From DATEDA01 sp963820965 (GTDB lineage: Bacteria; Pseudomonadota; Gammaproteobacteria; Burkholderiales; SG8-39), in contig CAWGCC010000005.1 of NCBI GenBank assembly GCA_963820965.1, positions 286,049 through 350,048 of the forward strand: DNA of 64,000 bases. The letters are read 5' to 3'. Shown here piece after piece: positions 48,542-62,825 of this stretch. Positions within the stretch are counted from its first letter, which is position 1. Each line of letters begins with the position of its first letter. The notes below the pieces were generated by a model. It saw nothing but the letters and a program-made list of their open reading frames with translations, did not search any database and was not told the origin of the DNA. The translations under genes and the position numbers were made by a program.

Positions 48542-48549
<8 letters not shown>
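46531..48549 (-). pseudogene. glgE: Alpha-1,4-glucan:maltose-1-phosphate maltosyltransferase, about seven frameshifts
   Basis: GlgE adds maltose from maltose-1-phosphate to glucan. ATG 48549 opens the N-terminal domain (VVEAVTPSVDGGRFAAKRVV, ADCFADGHDVLAARLLWRRE). The GH13_3 core follows: VYPVEFPLVVDRERARFSTW, DVLYLPPIHPIGREQRKG, FRVDNPHTKPFPFWEWAI with the nucleophile Asp, IFLAEAFTRPKVMHRLAKLG, and YFAWRNTKHELTEYF. The C-terminus ends ERDFDYFL at 46531. Frames change near 48130, 48065, 47770, 47690, 47105, 47010 and 46815. The start overlaps the glgB stop by eight bases, so translation is coupled. Complete domain content suggests sequence error. Confidence 0.85.
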
Positions 48550-50425
<1,876 letters not shown>

Positions 50426-50644
50426 CCTTGCCTCCAAAGCGGTTGGGAGGTGTGCGAGTTCGGCTACGGGAATCCGGCGCAGGCGCGCGGCGCGGAACGC
50501 AGCCGGCCGACCGGGCAAGAACGCGCGCTGCCTCGCCGATCCGAGGCCCGGGCGCTTGGCCCGCTCCCGTCAATCGCCGGCGCCACCGGGCTCACGCCGC
50601 CGAAGCTCCCCCGAGGGTCGCTCGCGCGACGCGCAATCCACCGA
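50426..50644. other. 219-bp spacer inside the glucan operon, no gene
   Basis: Between the amylo-glucosidase-like gene and glgB no frame has family resemblance. It is the longest gap in the minus-strand run from glgX to glgP and may hold an internal promoter for glgB-glgE-treS. No clear -35/-10 pair was found by eye. Confidence 0.35.
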
Positions 50645-51909
50645 TCATGCATGCGCTTCCGCGATCGTCTCACGTCGGCTCCGGCGCGGGGTCGCGGCGC
50701 GGAACAGCCGCCCGCCCGCGAGGGCATGGCCGGCGATGAGGAAGGCCGCCGCGTTCCACGACTGCCCGCGCATGCCGCTCGGCTCGAGCGTGCGGCCGTG
50801 CAGCCATTCGTTGAACTCCCAGTCGTCGAGCGCGTTCGCGCGGGCGAGCTTCGCCAGCTCGCGCGCGCGCCTGCGCGCGCTCGCCCGCACTCGGCGAGCG
50901 CCGCGACCCAGAAGCCGCCGACGAACGGCCAGATCGCCGCCGTTGTGGTACTGCCAGGCGAAGTTCTGCCGGTGGCGCGACATGTAGGGTCGCCAGAGGA
51001 AGTCTCTTCTCGGCGATCGGCTCGCAGACCACCCGCACCGGGTACGGATCGTTCACCCCGGCGCGCTCGAGGGCGCGCAGCGTCCGCTGCGCGGCCGCGT
51101 CGTCGGCGAGCCCGCAGAGCACCGCGAGCACGTTGCCGAACACGTCGCCCTCGTCGCCGAAGAACGCGAAGTTCACGAAGCTGAGGTACAGGTCGCGATG
51201 CCGCGCCTTGCGCGCGCACGTAGTGGGCGAGCAGCCGCGCGCGGCGGTACTCGGCGAGCGTCGCCGAGAACGGATGGAAGAGCTGGTTGGCGCTGCGCCG
51301 CGTCTCGTCCGCGCTGCGGCAGCCCGTAGAGGCGCTTCACGAGGTACCAGAGCGCGTTCGTGTACAGCACGAACCCGAGCGCGGCATGATGTCCGCCCAG
51401 TCGCTCGCCTCGTTCTGCTGCAGCAGGAAGAAGCGCTGATGCTCCTGGCACGCGAGCCAGTCGATCGCCGCGCACGTCTCGGCGCGAAGCGCGCGCCGCG
51501 AGCCGCCCGGCCGGCTGGATGCCGTCGAGGAACGGCGAGCGCGATCAGCCACCAGAGCGTGGCGTCGATGCAGCCGAGATACCAGAAGTCGGCCTCGGCG
51601 CGGCGCGACGTCGACGAACTTCGGGATCTGGCCGTTCGCCGCCTGGTGCGCGGCGAGCGTCGCAGAGCCCGGTCGCCGCCGCCCGCTCGAGCGCGGCGTC
51701 GCCCGGACAGCGCCATGCCGATCGCGCACACCGCGGCGTCGCGGCCGAAGATCGCGGTGTAGCCGCGGGCGTCGGCGCGCGCGCCCGGCGTTGCGGCGAG
51801 GATGCCCGCCGGCGAGAGATTGCGCTGCGAGGAGCGCGATCGACCGCGCGCGGCAGCGTCTCGACGAGCGCACGCTCGGTCGCGCGCGACCGCTCACGGG
51901 TTGCGTCAT
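50645..51909 (-). pseudogene. (alpha/alpha)6-barrel glycosidase, amylo-alpha-1,6-glucosidase-like, multiply frameshifted
   Basis: Pieces of a roughly 415-residue enzyme appear in rotating frames: YTAIFGRDAAVCAIGMAL-like sequence, ANGQIPKFVDV, ADFWYLGCIDATLWWLIALA, FFLLQQNEASDWADIMPRSG, TNALWYLVKRLYGLP, NFAWQYHNGG, then IWPFVGGFWVAALAE and EFNEWLHGRTLEPSGM. The pattern resembles glycogen-debranching C-domains and related GH100-like enzymes; which one cannot be settled here. ATG 51909 overlaps the treY stop (ATGA). I count six or more frame changes, of the single-base kind common in this stretch, so error is likely. It probably trims alpha-1,6 branches or short glucans. Confidence 0.65.
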
Positions 51910-54850
51910 CGGGCGGCTCGAGATGGAGAAGCGCGCCGGGGAAGCGCGCGAGCGCCCGCGCGAGCGGGAGCGTGCCGTCCTCGACCGCGAGCGTCTCGCC
52001 GGTGAGCGCGTTCGCGAGGCGCGCGCCGGCGCGGCAGGAAAGCGACGTCGGCGACCGTGTCGCCCCACGCGGCCTCGCCCACCGGCAGCGCACCCGGCGC
52101 GAGCCCGAGCGAGGCGAAGAGACGGCCCGCGATGACGACCAGCGTGCCGCCGCCCGAGCCGCCGCGCGTACGCGATGGCGTGCGCGCGACTTCGCGCCGG
52201 TCAGCGCGACCGGATGATAGTCGCCGTGCGCGAAGAGCTCGGGCTGCTCGCGCCGCAGCGCGAGCGCGCGCCAGATCGTCCAGAGCTTCGCTCGGCCGTC
52301 GTGCGGATGGATCGAACAGCGAGCGCAGCCCGCTCGTGCCGGACCGGTTCCGGCGGCTCGCGGCGAGCGACTTCAGCGCCCCGAGCAGCGCGCGCGCCGC
52401 AGCGCGTAGTCCACCGGCCGGCGGTTGTCCGGGTCGACGAGGCTGAAGTCGACGAGCTCGTTGCCCTGGTAGATGTCGGGCACGCCGGGCGAGGTGAGCT
52501 TGACGCAGCGCCATCGACGAGGCTGTTGAGCAGCCCGAACCAGGCGAAGGTCGGCACCTGCGGCGCGGAAGTCGTCGAGGAACAGGTTGCCGTCGAGCCG
52601 GCCGAGCAGCGCGCGCACGAAGCCGGTCACGGCGCGCCTCGTACTCCTCGTTCGGGTTGATCCAGCTCGTGCGCACCTTCGCTTCGCGCACCGCCTTCAG
52701 CATGTAGGCCTCGATGCGCTCGCGGTACGCGGCGAGCGCCCGCCGCGTCGAGATCGCCCGTCGGGAAGCTGCCGAGCAGCGTCTGGTAGAGCAGGTACTC
52801 GTCGTTGCGCGACGGCGCCGGCTCGCCGTCCACCGCGCGCTTCTTGCTGCGGTTGATGCGGCTCCAGCGGCGCACGGCAGGCGCCACGCCGCCGGCATCT
52901 CGGAGAGCACGTCGATGCGCGCGCGCACGTCCTCGGAGCGCTTGTTGTCGTGGGTCGAGGTGGCGAGCATCGTGTGCGGCCACTTGGCGGCGCGGTCGGC
53001 GCTCGCGCCGTGGAACGCCGACGACCGTCATGCCGAAGTCGTCCGGATCGCCGCCGACGTCGTTCAGCGACACGAGGCGGTTGTAGACGTAGAAGCCGTG
53101 TCCTCGACGCCCTTCGCCGTCACCGGCGCGGTGAACTGCTGGAAGCGCATCGCGAACGCGCGGTACTCCGCTGCGCAGCGCCTGGGCGCGCGCCGTCGCG
53201 GCGCGCGCGCGAGCAGCGGCGTCCGCACGAAGTCGAAGACGCTCGCGTCGGCGGCGCGGCTGCGGCGCTGCGCCTGGCCGACCGCCCAGTCGATGTAGCG
53301 CCGGTCCTGCGGCGTGACGCGCGTCGGCGATGTAGGTGCGGTAGACCGGGAAGCAGCGCGACCACCTCGGCGAGCGCCTCGCGCAGCGTGTTGAGCGGTG
53401 AAGTCGCGCGTGCGGCGGTCGGCGCGCGCGATGCGCAGCAGCGCGTTCGCGAGCACCGTGAGCTCGCCGGCGAGCGCGCTCGCGCATGATCGGCGCGCTT
53501 GCCGCGGTAGCGCGCTCTCGTCGAAGTCGAGCGCCTCGTCGCCGACGAACGCGCGCCAGGCGCGGTCGACGCGCGCTGCGCGCCGCCGGTGTCGACGAAC
53601 AGCCCGTTCACGACGTTCGCGAAGCGGTAGCCGGTCGTGCCGTGCACCGGCCAGCTCTCGGGCAGCTGCTCGTGCGGCGCGACGATCTTCTCGAGCACGA
53701 CGTAGAGCGGCCGCGGGCGCTCGCGCGCGGGCCGCGCGGTCGACGCCCGCGAGCTGCGCGTAGCGCTCCTGCAGCCGGCGGAAGTAGCGCGCCGGATCGT
53801 AGCAGCCCGTCCGGATGATCGATGCGCAGCCCGTCGATCCGCCCGGCGGCCGCGAGCTCGAGCACGAACCGGTGCGTCGCCTCGAACACCGCCTCGTTCT
53901 CCATGCGCAGCGCCGCGAGGTCGTTGATGTCGAAGAAGCGCCGGTAGTTGATCTCGTCCGCCGCGACGCGCCAGTACGCGAGCCGGTACGCCTGCGCCTC
54001 GAGCAGCTCGTGCGAGCGCGTCGAAGCTCGCCGGCTCGCCCGGGCGTGCCGTTGACGGCGCGCACGCGCGCGCTCGATGCGCCTCGGCGAGCGCGGGGTG
54101 CTCGCGCACGAGCCGCGCGAGCCGCGCCTTGTGCACCTCCTTGTCGCGGCTGCGCTCGGCGACCGCCTGCCGGGCGCGGTGTCGTCCGCGCGGCGGCAGG
54201 CGGCCGAACGCCGCGATCAGGCTCTCGAACTCGCGCCGGCGCCTGCGCCGGCAGCGCGCCGCGGTCCGAGCAGGCGCCGCGCGCGCTCGAGCGACGCGCG
54301 GGTACTCGCGCGGGTCGATCGGGAAGCGGTGCTCGAAGTAGCGGACGGCGAACGCGCCCGCGTCGGCGGCTCGAGCGCGAGCTCGAGCTCGCCGCGCTCG
54401 AGCACGTCGCCGTAGTGGTCGCCGAGCACCGGCAGCAGCACCTTGCGCGTCGAGCGTCGGGATCGAGCGGCTGCCAGTCGATGTCGAAGTAGCTCGGCGT
54501 ACGCGCGACGCCGGGCCGTTCTCGAGCACGTCCATCCACCAGGCGTTGTCGGCGCCCATCACGCCCATGTGGTTGGGCACGATGTCGAGCGATCTGGCCC
54601 ATGCCGTGCGCGCGCGAGCGCGCGCCGCGAAGCGCGTCGAAGTCGTCGCGCGTGCCGATCTCGGGGTTGAGCGCGCCGTGGTCGACGATGTCGTAGCCGT
54701 GCCTGCTGCCCGGGCGCGCGCGCAGGTACGGCGAGCAGTAGACGTGGCTCACGCCGAGCGCGGCGAGGTAGGGCACGAGCGCGGTCGCGTCGCGCGAAGG
54801 TGAAGTCGCGGTGCAGCTGCAGGCGGTAGGTCGCGCGCGGGATGACCGCC
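51906..54850 (-). pseudogene. treY: Maltooligosyl trehalose synthase, very many frameshifts
   Basis: TreY isomerises the reducing-end alpha-1,4 bond of maltodextrin to alpha,alpha-1,1. The pieces, in rotating frames, run from IPRATYRLQLHRDFTF through GVSHVYCSPYLRARPGSRHG, YDIVDHGALNPEIG, MPNHMGVMGADNAWWMDVLE, YFDIDWQPLDPD, LLPVLGDHYGDVLERGELEL, FFDINDLAALRM-like and GRIDGLRIDHPDGL, to VPDIYQGNELVDFSLVDPDN. The order is that of an intact GH13_26 enzyme. The start near 54850 is uncertain because no clean ATG or GTG precedes IPRATY. Frame changes come about every 100-150 bases, mostly extra G or C. This is more likely sequence error than decay. Confidence 0.75.
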
Positions 54851-57112
54851 TGCGGCCGCGTCGCCGGCGCGCCGCGCGCACGGGCTGCGGGCGGCCGCGC
54901 ACGCGCGCGAGCGCGGCGCGCGAGCTCGACGAAGCGCGCGTCCTCCGCCCAGCGCTCGAGCGCGAGCGCGAGCTTGCGGCGCCAGTTCGGGTGCGCTCCC
55001 CGGTCGTGCCGGGCAGGTTCACCTGCTCGCGCGCGCCGAGCACGTCCTCGAGCTGCACGACCAGCACCTGCGCCGGGCTGCGCGCGAGAAAGCGCTGCAG
55101 CGACCGCAGCGAGCGCCGGCGTCATCTCGGGGACCGACGCCGGGTCGTCGGTCGCGCCGCGGCGGCAGCAGCCGCTCGCGCTCGAGCGCGCGCGAGCAGC
55201 CGCGCGCGATCCTGCGCGCGCTCGGCGAGCTGAGCCTCGCGCGCGGCGTCGCCGGCCGATGAGGCCGAGCTCGTGCCGCAGCCGCGATGTCGCGGCCCTC
55301 CCACCAGCCGGCGAGCGTCGGCAGGTCGTGCGTGCTCGCCGACGACCAGCGCGCCGGCCGGGTAGTCGGCCGGCGGCTTGAAGTCGCCGCCGGCGGTCGC
55401 GCTCGAACAGCAGCACGCGGTACGACAGCACGCCGCAGCGCGGCGAGCGCTGCGCGCACTTCGTCCGGGACCGTGCCGAGGTCCTCGCCGATGACGAGGC
55501 AGCGGTTGCGCTGGCTTTCGAGCGCGAGGATGCCGAGCAGGTCGTCGAACGGATAGCGCACGTAGGCGCCGTCGGCGGCCGCCATCCCGCGGCGGCACCC
55601 AGAACAGGCGCATCAGTCCCATCACGTGATCGATGCGCAGCGCGCCGGCGTGCCGCATGTTCGCGCGCAGCGTCGCGATGAACGGCGCGTAGCGCGGCGC
55701 TCGCGCAGCCGCTCGGGAACGAGCGGCGGCAGGCCCCAGTCCTGGCCCTTGCGGGTTGAAGTCGTCGGGCGGCGCGCCGACGCTCGCGGCCGTGGCGTAG
55801 AGGTCCTGGTTCGCCCACGCCTCGGCGCCGCCGCGGTCGATCGAGACCGCGAGGTCGGCGTACAGGCCGACGCCGAGGCCGAGCTCGAACGCGCGCCGGC
55901 CGACGCCGTCGAGCTGCAGGTCGGCCTGCCACTGCAGGTACTCGAAGAACTCGACGCGCTCGACGTGCTCGCGCGGCGAAGCGCGCGACCTCCGGCGCAC
56001 GCGGGTCGCGGTACGGCTCCGGCCACACCGGCCAGCCCCAGACGCCGGCGTCGGCGCGGTGGAAGCGCTCCTGCAGCGCCTCGAACAGCGCGTGGCGGCG
56101 CAGCGGCTCGCCGTCCCGCGCCTGGAACGCGCGGAACGCGCGCCCGCGCGCCGTGTCGCCGCCGAGATGGCGCGCGCGGAAGTGCGCGTAGAGCCGCTCG
56201 AGCACCTCGCACTTGGCGGCCGCGACCCCGGCGTAGTCGACGAGCTCGGCCTCGCGCAGCGCCTGCAGCCGCGCCTGGAACGCTGCCGTGCGCACCATGC
56301 TCGCGCGCCTCGTCGCACTCGCGGAAGTCCTCGACCGCCTCGACGTCGAGGTAGAGCACGTTCAGGAACAGCCGGCTCGACGGGCTGTACGGGCTCGCGT
56401 GCTCCGGGTTGTGGGGAAAGAGCGCGTGCAGCGGATTCACGCCGACGACGCCGGCGCCCGCGCGCGGCCCACTGCTCGACGATCGTCCGCAGATCGGTGA
56501 AGTCGCCGATGCCCCAGTTGCGCTCCGAGCGCACGCGCGTAGAGCTGCACGGCGGCACCCCAGACGCGGCCGTCGCCGTCGAGCGACGGCGGGCCGATAG
56601 CAGCGTCCGGGGCGGCGACGACCAGGAGTGCGGCGCCGAGCGGCTCCGCGTCACGCGCGATCTCGAGCCGGTGATAGCCGGCGGGCAGGTCGGCCGTCGA
56701 GCGACGAGCTCGCGCGCGACGAACGCCTCGCCCGCCACGTCGCCGTGCTCGAGCAGCGCGAGCGCGTGCGGCGCGAACGCGCCGCCGTGCTCGCGTGCCG
56801 TCCTCGGCGACGAGGCGCCAGCGCGAGCGGCGCTGCGTCGAGCGCGGCTGGAAGGTTGACGCGCACGCGCCACGGCCGCTCGTCTGCGCAGCGTCACGAC
56901 CGCCGGCGCGAGCGGCGTGCGCCAGCGGCGCGCCGCATCGGCACGCATCGTCGCCGCGGCAGCGCGCGTCGTCCGCCGCGTCGACGCCCATCGCCGCCAG
57001 CAGCGCGTGCAGCGTCTCGTCGGTCGCGCGGTGCAGCGTGCCCCAGATGTCGTGATACTCGCGCGCGATGCCGTGGCGCTCGCGCGAGCTCGCGCGCAGC
57101 GCGCTCAGCCAT
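54850..57112 (-). pseudogene. malQ: 4-alpha-glucanotransferase, very many frameshifts
   Basis: MalQ transfers dextrin chains between glucans. The ATG at 57112 overlaps the treZ stop by eight bases. Recognisable pieces in order are GIAREYHDIWGTLHRATDET, LPAGYHRLEI, NPLHALFPHNPEHASPYSPS, RLFLNVLYLDVEAVEDF, FEYLQWQADLQL, GLGVGLYADLAVSIDRGGAE, ALRIDHVMGLMRLFWVP, VIGEDLGTVPDEV (acid/base Glu), STHDLPTLAGWWEGRDI and WRRKLALALERWAED. This is a complete GH77 enzyme with the N-terminal extension of the MalQ/AmyM type. Frame changes are dense, for example +1 near 55275 and 55255. The 3' limit is approximate. Confidence 0.75.
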
Positions 57113-58956
57113 CGCGCGGGCTCGAGCGCTCCAGACGCACCGACCACGGCGCGGCAGCACGTCGACCGGCGAGCGCTGCCGGCGTCGCTCGCGTAGATCA
57201 CGCGTGCCGCGCGGCGGCGTCACGCTGGCCTGCGGCGCGTCCGACGAGATTCGCGCGGAGATGGAGCCGGGCGCCGTCGCCGAGCGTCCAGCTGCACCGC
57301 GAGCGCGCCCGGGCGGCGCAGTCTCGAACGCGCCCGGCGCGGCGATCGCCGGCGAGGCGCGGGACGATGTGCTCGCGCCGCAGCGCGAGCAGCCGCCGGC
57401 AAAGCGCGAGCCGTTCGCGATGCCGCCGCGGTCGCCGTCTCGCGCCAGTCGAGCTTGCGAGCGCTCGAACGTCGCCGGGTCGTTCGGGTCGGGGATCGCG
57501 TCCTGCGCCGCCGGATCGCGGAAGCGCTCGAAGCGCCCGAACTCCGCGCGCCGCCCGTTCGTCACCGCGGCGGCGAGCTCCGGGCCGAAGTCGCAGAAGA
57601 ACAGGAACGGCGCGCTCGCGCCGAACTCCTCGCCCATGAACAGCATGCGGGACCGACGGCGCGAGCAGCAGCAGGCAGTCGCGGCCGCGAGCGGCCGCGG
57701 CGCGGCGAGCGCGCCGATGCGCTCGCCGAACGCGCGGTTGCCGACCTGGTCGTGGTTCTGCAGGAACGAGACGAACGCGGTCGGCGGCAGGTGCGCGCTC
57801 GGCTCGCCGCGCGGACGGCCGCCGCGGTAGCGCGAGGGCTCGCCCTGATAGGCGAACCCTTCGGCGAGGCAGCGGCCGAGGTGCCAGAGCGGCCGCTCGG
57901 CGTAGTCGGCGTAGTAGCCGTCGCGCTCGCCGGTGAGCGAGCACGTGGGCCGGCGTGATGGACGTCGTCGTTCCACTGCGCGGTCGCCGCCAGCGGGCGC
58001 CGCGCGGCGTCGCGGGCGAGATAGCGCGCCTCGTTGCGGTCGTTCTCGAGGACGAGGTGCACGTGGCGGTCGCGCCCGGGGCCGGCGCGCACCGCGGCCG
58101 CGAGCTCGGTCGACGATGTCCGGTCGCGAGTCGTCGGCGATCGCGTGCACCGCGTCGAGGCGCAGGCCGTCGAAGTGGTATTCCTCGAGCCAGTAGAGCG
58201 CGTTGTGGATGAAGAAGTCGCGCACCGCGCGCGCACCGGCGCCGTCGAAGTTGATCGCCGCGCCCCACGGCGTGTCGTGCCGCGGGTTGAAGAACTGCGG
58301 CGCGTAGTGGTGCAGGTAGTTGCCCTCGGGCCCGAAGTGGTTGTAGACGACGTCGAGCAGCACCATCAGGCCGCGCTCGTGCGCGGCCTGCACGAGGCGC
58401 TTCAGGTCTTCGGGCGCGCCGTAGCTCGCATCGGGCGCGAACGGCAGCACGCCGTCGTAGCCCCAGTTGCGCTTGCCGGGGAAATCGGCGACCGGCATCA
58501 GCTCGATCGCGGTGACGCCGAGCTCCGCCAGGTAGTCGAGCCGCTCGACGGCCGCGGCGAACGTGCCCGCGGCGGTGAACGTGCCGACGTGCAGCTCGTA
58601 GATCACCGCCTCGTGCCACGGCCGGCCCGCCAGCCGGCGTCGCGCCACTCGAACGCGAGCGGATCGACCACCACGCTCGGCGCGTGGACGTCCGTCCGGG
58701 TTGAAGCGCGAGGCCGGATCGGGCACCGCGAGCCCGCCGTCGATGCGGAACGCGTAGCGCGTGCCGGCCGGCGCGCTCGCGTACGACGGTCTCGCACCAG
58801 CCGTCGCCGGTCGCAGCGCATGGGCCGGGACGCACGCGCGGCGTCGTTCGCGAGCTCGAGGGCGATCTCGGCGGCGCCCGGCGCCCAGAGCCGGAAGCGC
58901 GTCGCGCCGTCCGGCCGCAGCTCGGCGCCGAAGGGCATCGAATGCCGTCTTCTCAT
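57105..58956 (-). pseudogene. treZ: Malto-oligosyltrehalose trehalohydrolase, many frameshifts
   Basis: TreZ releases trehalose from the product of TreY. The ATG at 58956 starts MRRRHSMPFGAELRPDGATR; an ATG at 58938 is an alternative. Pieces include FRLWAPGAAEIALELA, VIYELHVGTFTAAGTFAAAV, LMPVADFPGKRNWGYDGVLP, LDVVYNHFGPEGNYLHHYAP, DFFIHNALYWLEEYHFDGLR, RLDAVHAIAD and FVSFLQNHDQVGNRAFGER. The C-terminal beta-domain ends at the TGA at 57105, which overlaps malQ. Frame changes include +1 sites near 58112, 57945 and 57650. The gene is 35 bp after glgX. Domain completeness again favours sequence error. Confidence 0.8.
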
Positions 58957-58991
58957 TGCACCATTTGCACGGGCGCACCGCCGCCGCGGCG

Positions 58992-61130
<2,139 letters not shown>

Positions 61131-61351
61131 CGGCTGCGCCGGACTGCCGTGCCCGGCATCAGCGATCGCGACGCGCGGCGTCGGTGCGCCGGTCGATGCC
61201 GCACCACTTGCCGGCGTCGATGAGCGTCGCGGAACCCGCGCCTCCGGGATTCGCGATGACGATCGCGCGCATTTGTCTCATGTTCGAGTCGAAGCCGCGA
61301 AGGATAGCGCGAGCGGCGGCGCGGCGCGCGAGCGTCGCTCCGAGCGACGTC
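61131..61351. other. Intergenic region upstream of glgX
   Basis: No gene is visible in these 221 bases between glgX and the outer-membrane factor gene, both on the minus strand. It should hold the promoter of the glucan operon, but no strong -35/-10 pair stands out by eye. Confidence 0.35.
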
Positions 61352-62824
61352 CTACTGGCTCAGGTCCGCCGCCGAAGCGCCCGGCTCGCGCAGGGGCAAG
61401 CCGGCGGCAGTCGGCTGCGGCGAGAGCTCGTCGGCCTTGTTCACCCAGCCGCCGCCGAGCGCCTGGTAGATGCTGACGAACGACGCGTAGAGCTGCGCCC
61501 GGATGCTCGCCTGGTTCAGCTCGGCGGGGAAGAGCTGGGTCTCGGCCTGCAACACGGTCGTGTAGGAGGTGTAACCGCCGTCGAACTGCAGCCGCGCGAG
61601 CTTCGAGTACTCGGACAGCGCCTTCACCAGCCGGCCCTGCGCCTCGAGCTGCGTGGCGAGGTTCGCGTTCGCGACCAGCGCGTTCTCGGTGTCGCCGAAC
61701 GCGTTCTGGATCGCGAGGAGGTAGGAAGCGAGCGCCGCCTTCTGCCCGCCTTCGGCCTGCGCGACCTGGCCGGAGATGGCCCCGCCGGTGAAGATCGGCC
61801 CGACGATCGACCCGCCGTAGCTCCAGACGCGCGACCCGCCCCTGAACAGGTTGCTGAGATCGTTGCTGGCGGTGCCGAACGCCCCGGTCAGCGAGATCGT
61901 CGGGAAGTACTGCGCCTTCGCCGCGCCGATCTGCGCGTTGGCGGCGACCAGGGTCTGCTCGGCCTGCAGCAGGTCCGGCCGGCGTTCGAGGAGCTGCGAG
62001 GGCAGGCCGGCGGGCACGCTCGGCAGCGCGAGCGCATCGAGCGGCTTGCCGCGCGCGATCGGCCCGGGATTGCGGCCGAGCAGGATCGCGAGCGCGTTCT
62101 CGGTCTGGGCGATCTGGGTCTGGATGACCGGGATCTGCGCCGCCGCGGTTTCGTACTGCGAGCGCGCCTGCTCGACGTTCATCCGCGAGACCTGGCCGTA
62201 CTTGAACTGGAGCTCGAAGAGCTTGACCGACTCGCCGTAGGCCCCGAGCGTCCGCTTCGCGACCGCGAGCTGCTCGTCGAGGCCGAGGAGCTGGAGGTAG
62301 GTCGAGGCGGTCGAGGCCACGACCGACAGCACCACGCCGCGCCGCGCCTCGTCGGTGGCGAGGAGCGTCGCGCGCGCCGATTCGGTGAGCCGGCGGATCC
62401 GCCCCCACAGGTCGAGCTCCCACGTCGCGCCGGCGAGCACCTGGTAGGTCGTCGCCGGGTTGCCGCCCACCGCGGCGGCGAGCTGCTGCGAGCGGACGAG
62501 CTCGCTGTAGCGCTGGCGCGTGCCGTCGGCCTGGTAGCTCAACTGCGGGAAGAGCGGCGAGCGCGTGGTCGTGAGCACGCCCGCCGCCTGCTCGACGTTC
62601 GCGACCGCGACCTCGAGGTTGCGGTTGTGGGCGAGCGCCTCGGCGATGTAGCCGTCGAGCACCGGATCGCCGAACTCCTTCCACCATGCGGTGTCCGCGG
62701 TCTGTTCCACTTTCTGCGGCTCGTAGCGGAAAGCGCCGGGCGTCGACACCTCCGGCCGCTGGTAGTCCGGGCCGATCATGCAGCCGGCGAGCGCGCACGC
62801 CAGCGCGGCGGCTACGGTGCGCAT
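61352..62824 (-). CDS. RND efflux outer-membrane lipoprotein (OprM/NodT family)
   Basis: A 490-residue TolC-like channel. The lipoprotein signal MRTVAAALACALAGC has the lipobox LAGC with Cys15. GPDYQRPEV, AWWKEFGDPVLDGYIAEAL and two copies of the TolC repeat follow (ATWELDLWGRIRRLTESARA and the later SIVGPIFTGGAISGQVAQAE), with LLERRPDLLQAEQTLVAANA between. ATG 62824 is one base after the stop of the inner-membrane pump gene, so the two are co-translated. It completes a tripartite pump whose periplasmic adaptor gene should lie beyond the right edge. The frame is intact. Confidence 0.93.
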   Translation of the reverse strand: MRTVAAALACALAGCMIGPDYQRPEVSTPGAFRYEPQKVEQTADTAWWKEFGDPVLDGYIAEALAHNRNLEVAVANVEQAAGVLTTTRSPLFPQLSYQADGTRQRYSELVRSQQLAAAVGGNPATTYQVLAGATWELDLWGRIRRLTESARATLLATDEARRGVVLSVVASTASTYLQLLGLDEQLAVAKRTLGAYGESVKLFELQFKYGQVSRMNVEQARSQYETAAAQIPVIQTQIAQTENALAILLGRNPGPIARGKPLDALALPSVPAGLPSQLLERRPDLLQAEQTLVAANAQIGAAKAQYFPTISLTGAFGTASNDLSNLFRGGSRVWSYGGSIVGPIFTGGAISGQVAQAEGGQKAALASYLLAIQNAFGDTENALVANANLATQLEAQGRLVKALSEYSKLARLQFDGGYTSYTTVLQAETQLFPAELNQASIRAQLYASFVSIYQALGGGWVNKADELSPQPTAAGLPLREPGASAADLSQ

Positions 62825-62825
62825 A

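Noticed and set aside
56437..57201. An ATG at 57201 as the malQ start
   Set aside because: The residues IYASDAGSARRS after it fit the C-terminal domain of TreZ; malQ homology begins later, and the ATG at 57112 has the coupled overlap.
50645..58956. Programmed ribosomal frameshifting in treY, malQ and treZ
   Set aside because: There are far too many frame changes, without slippery sequences or a repeated stimulator structure; indels in the sequence explain them better.
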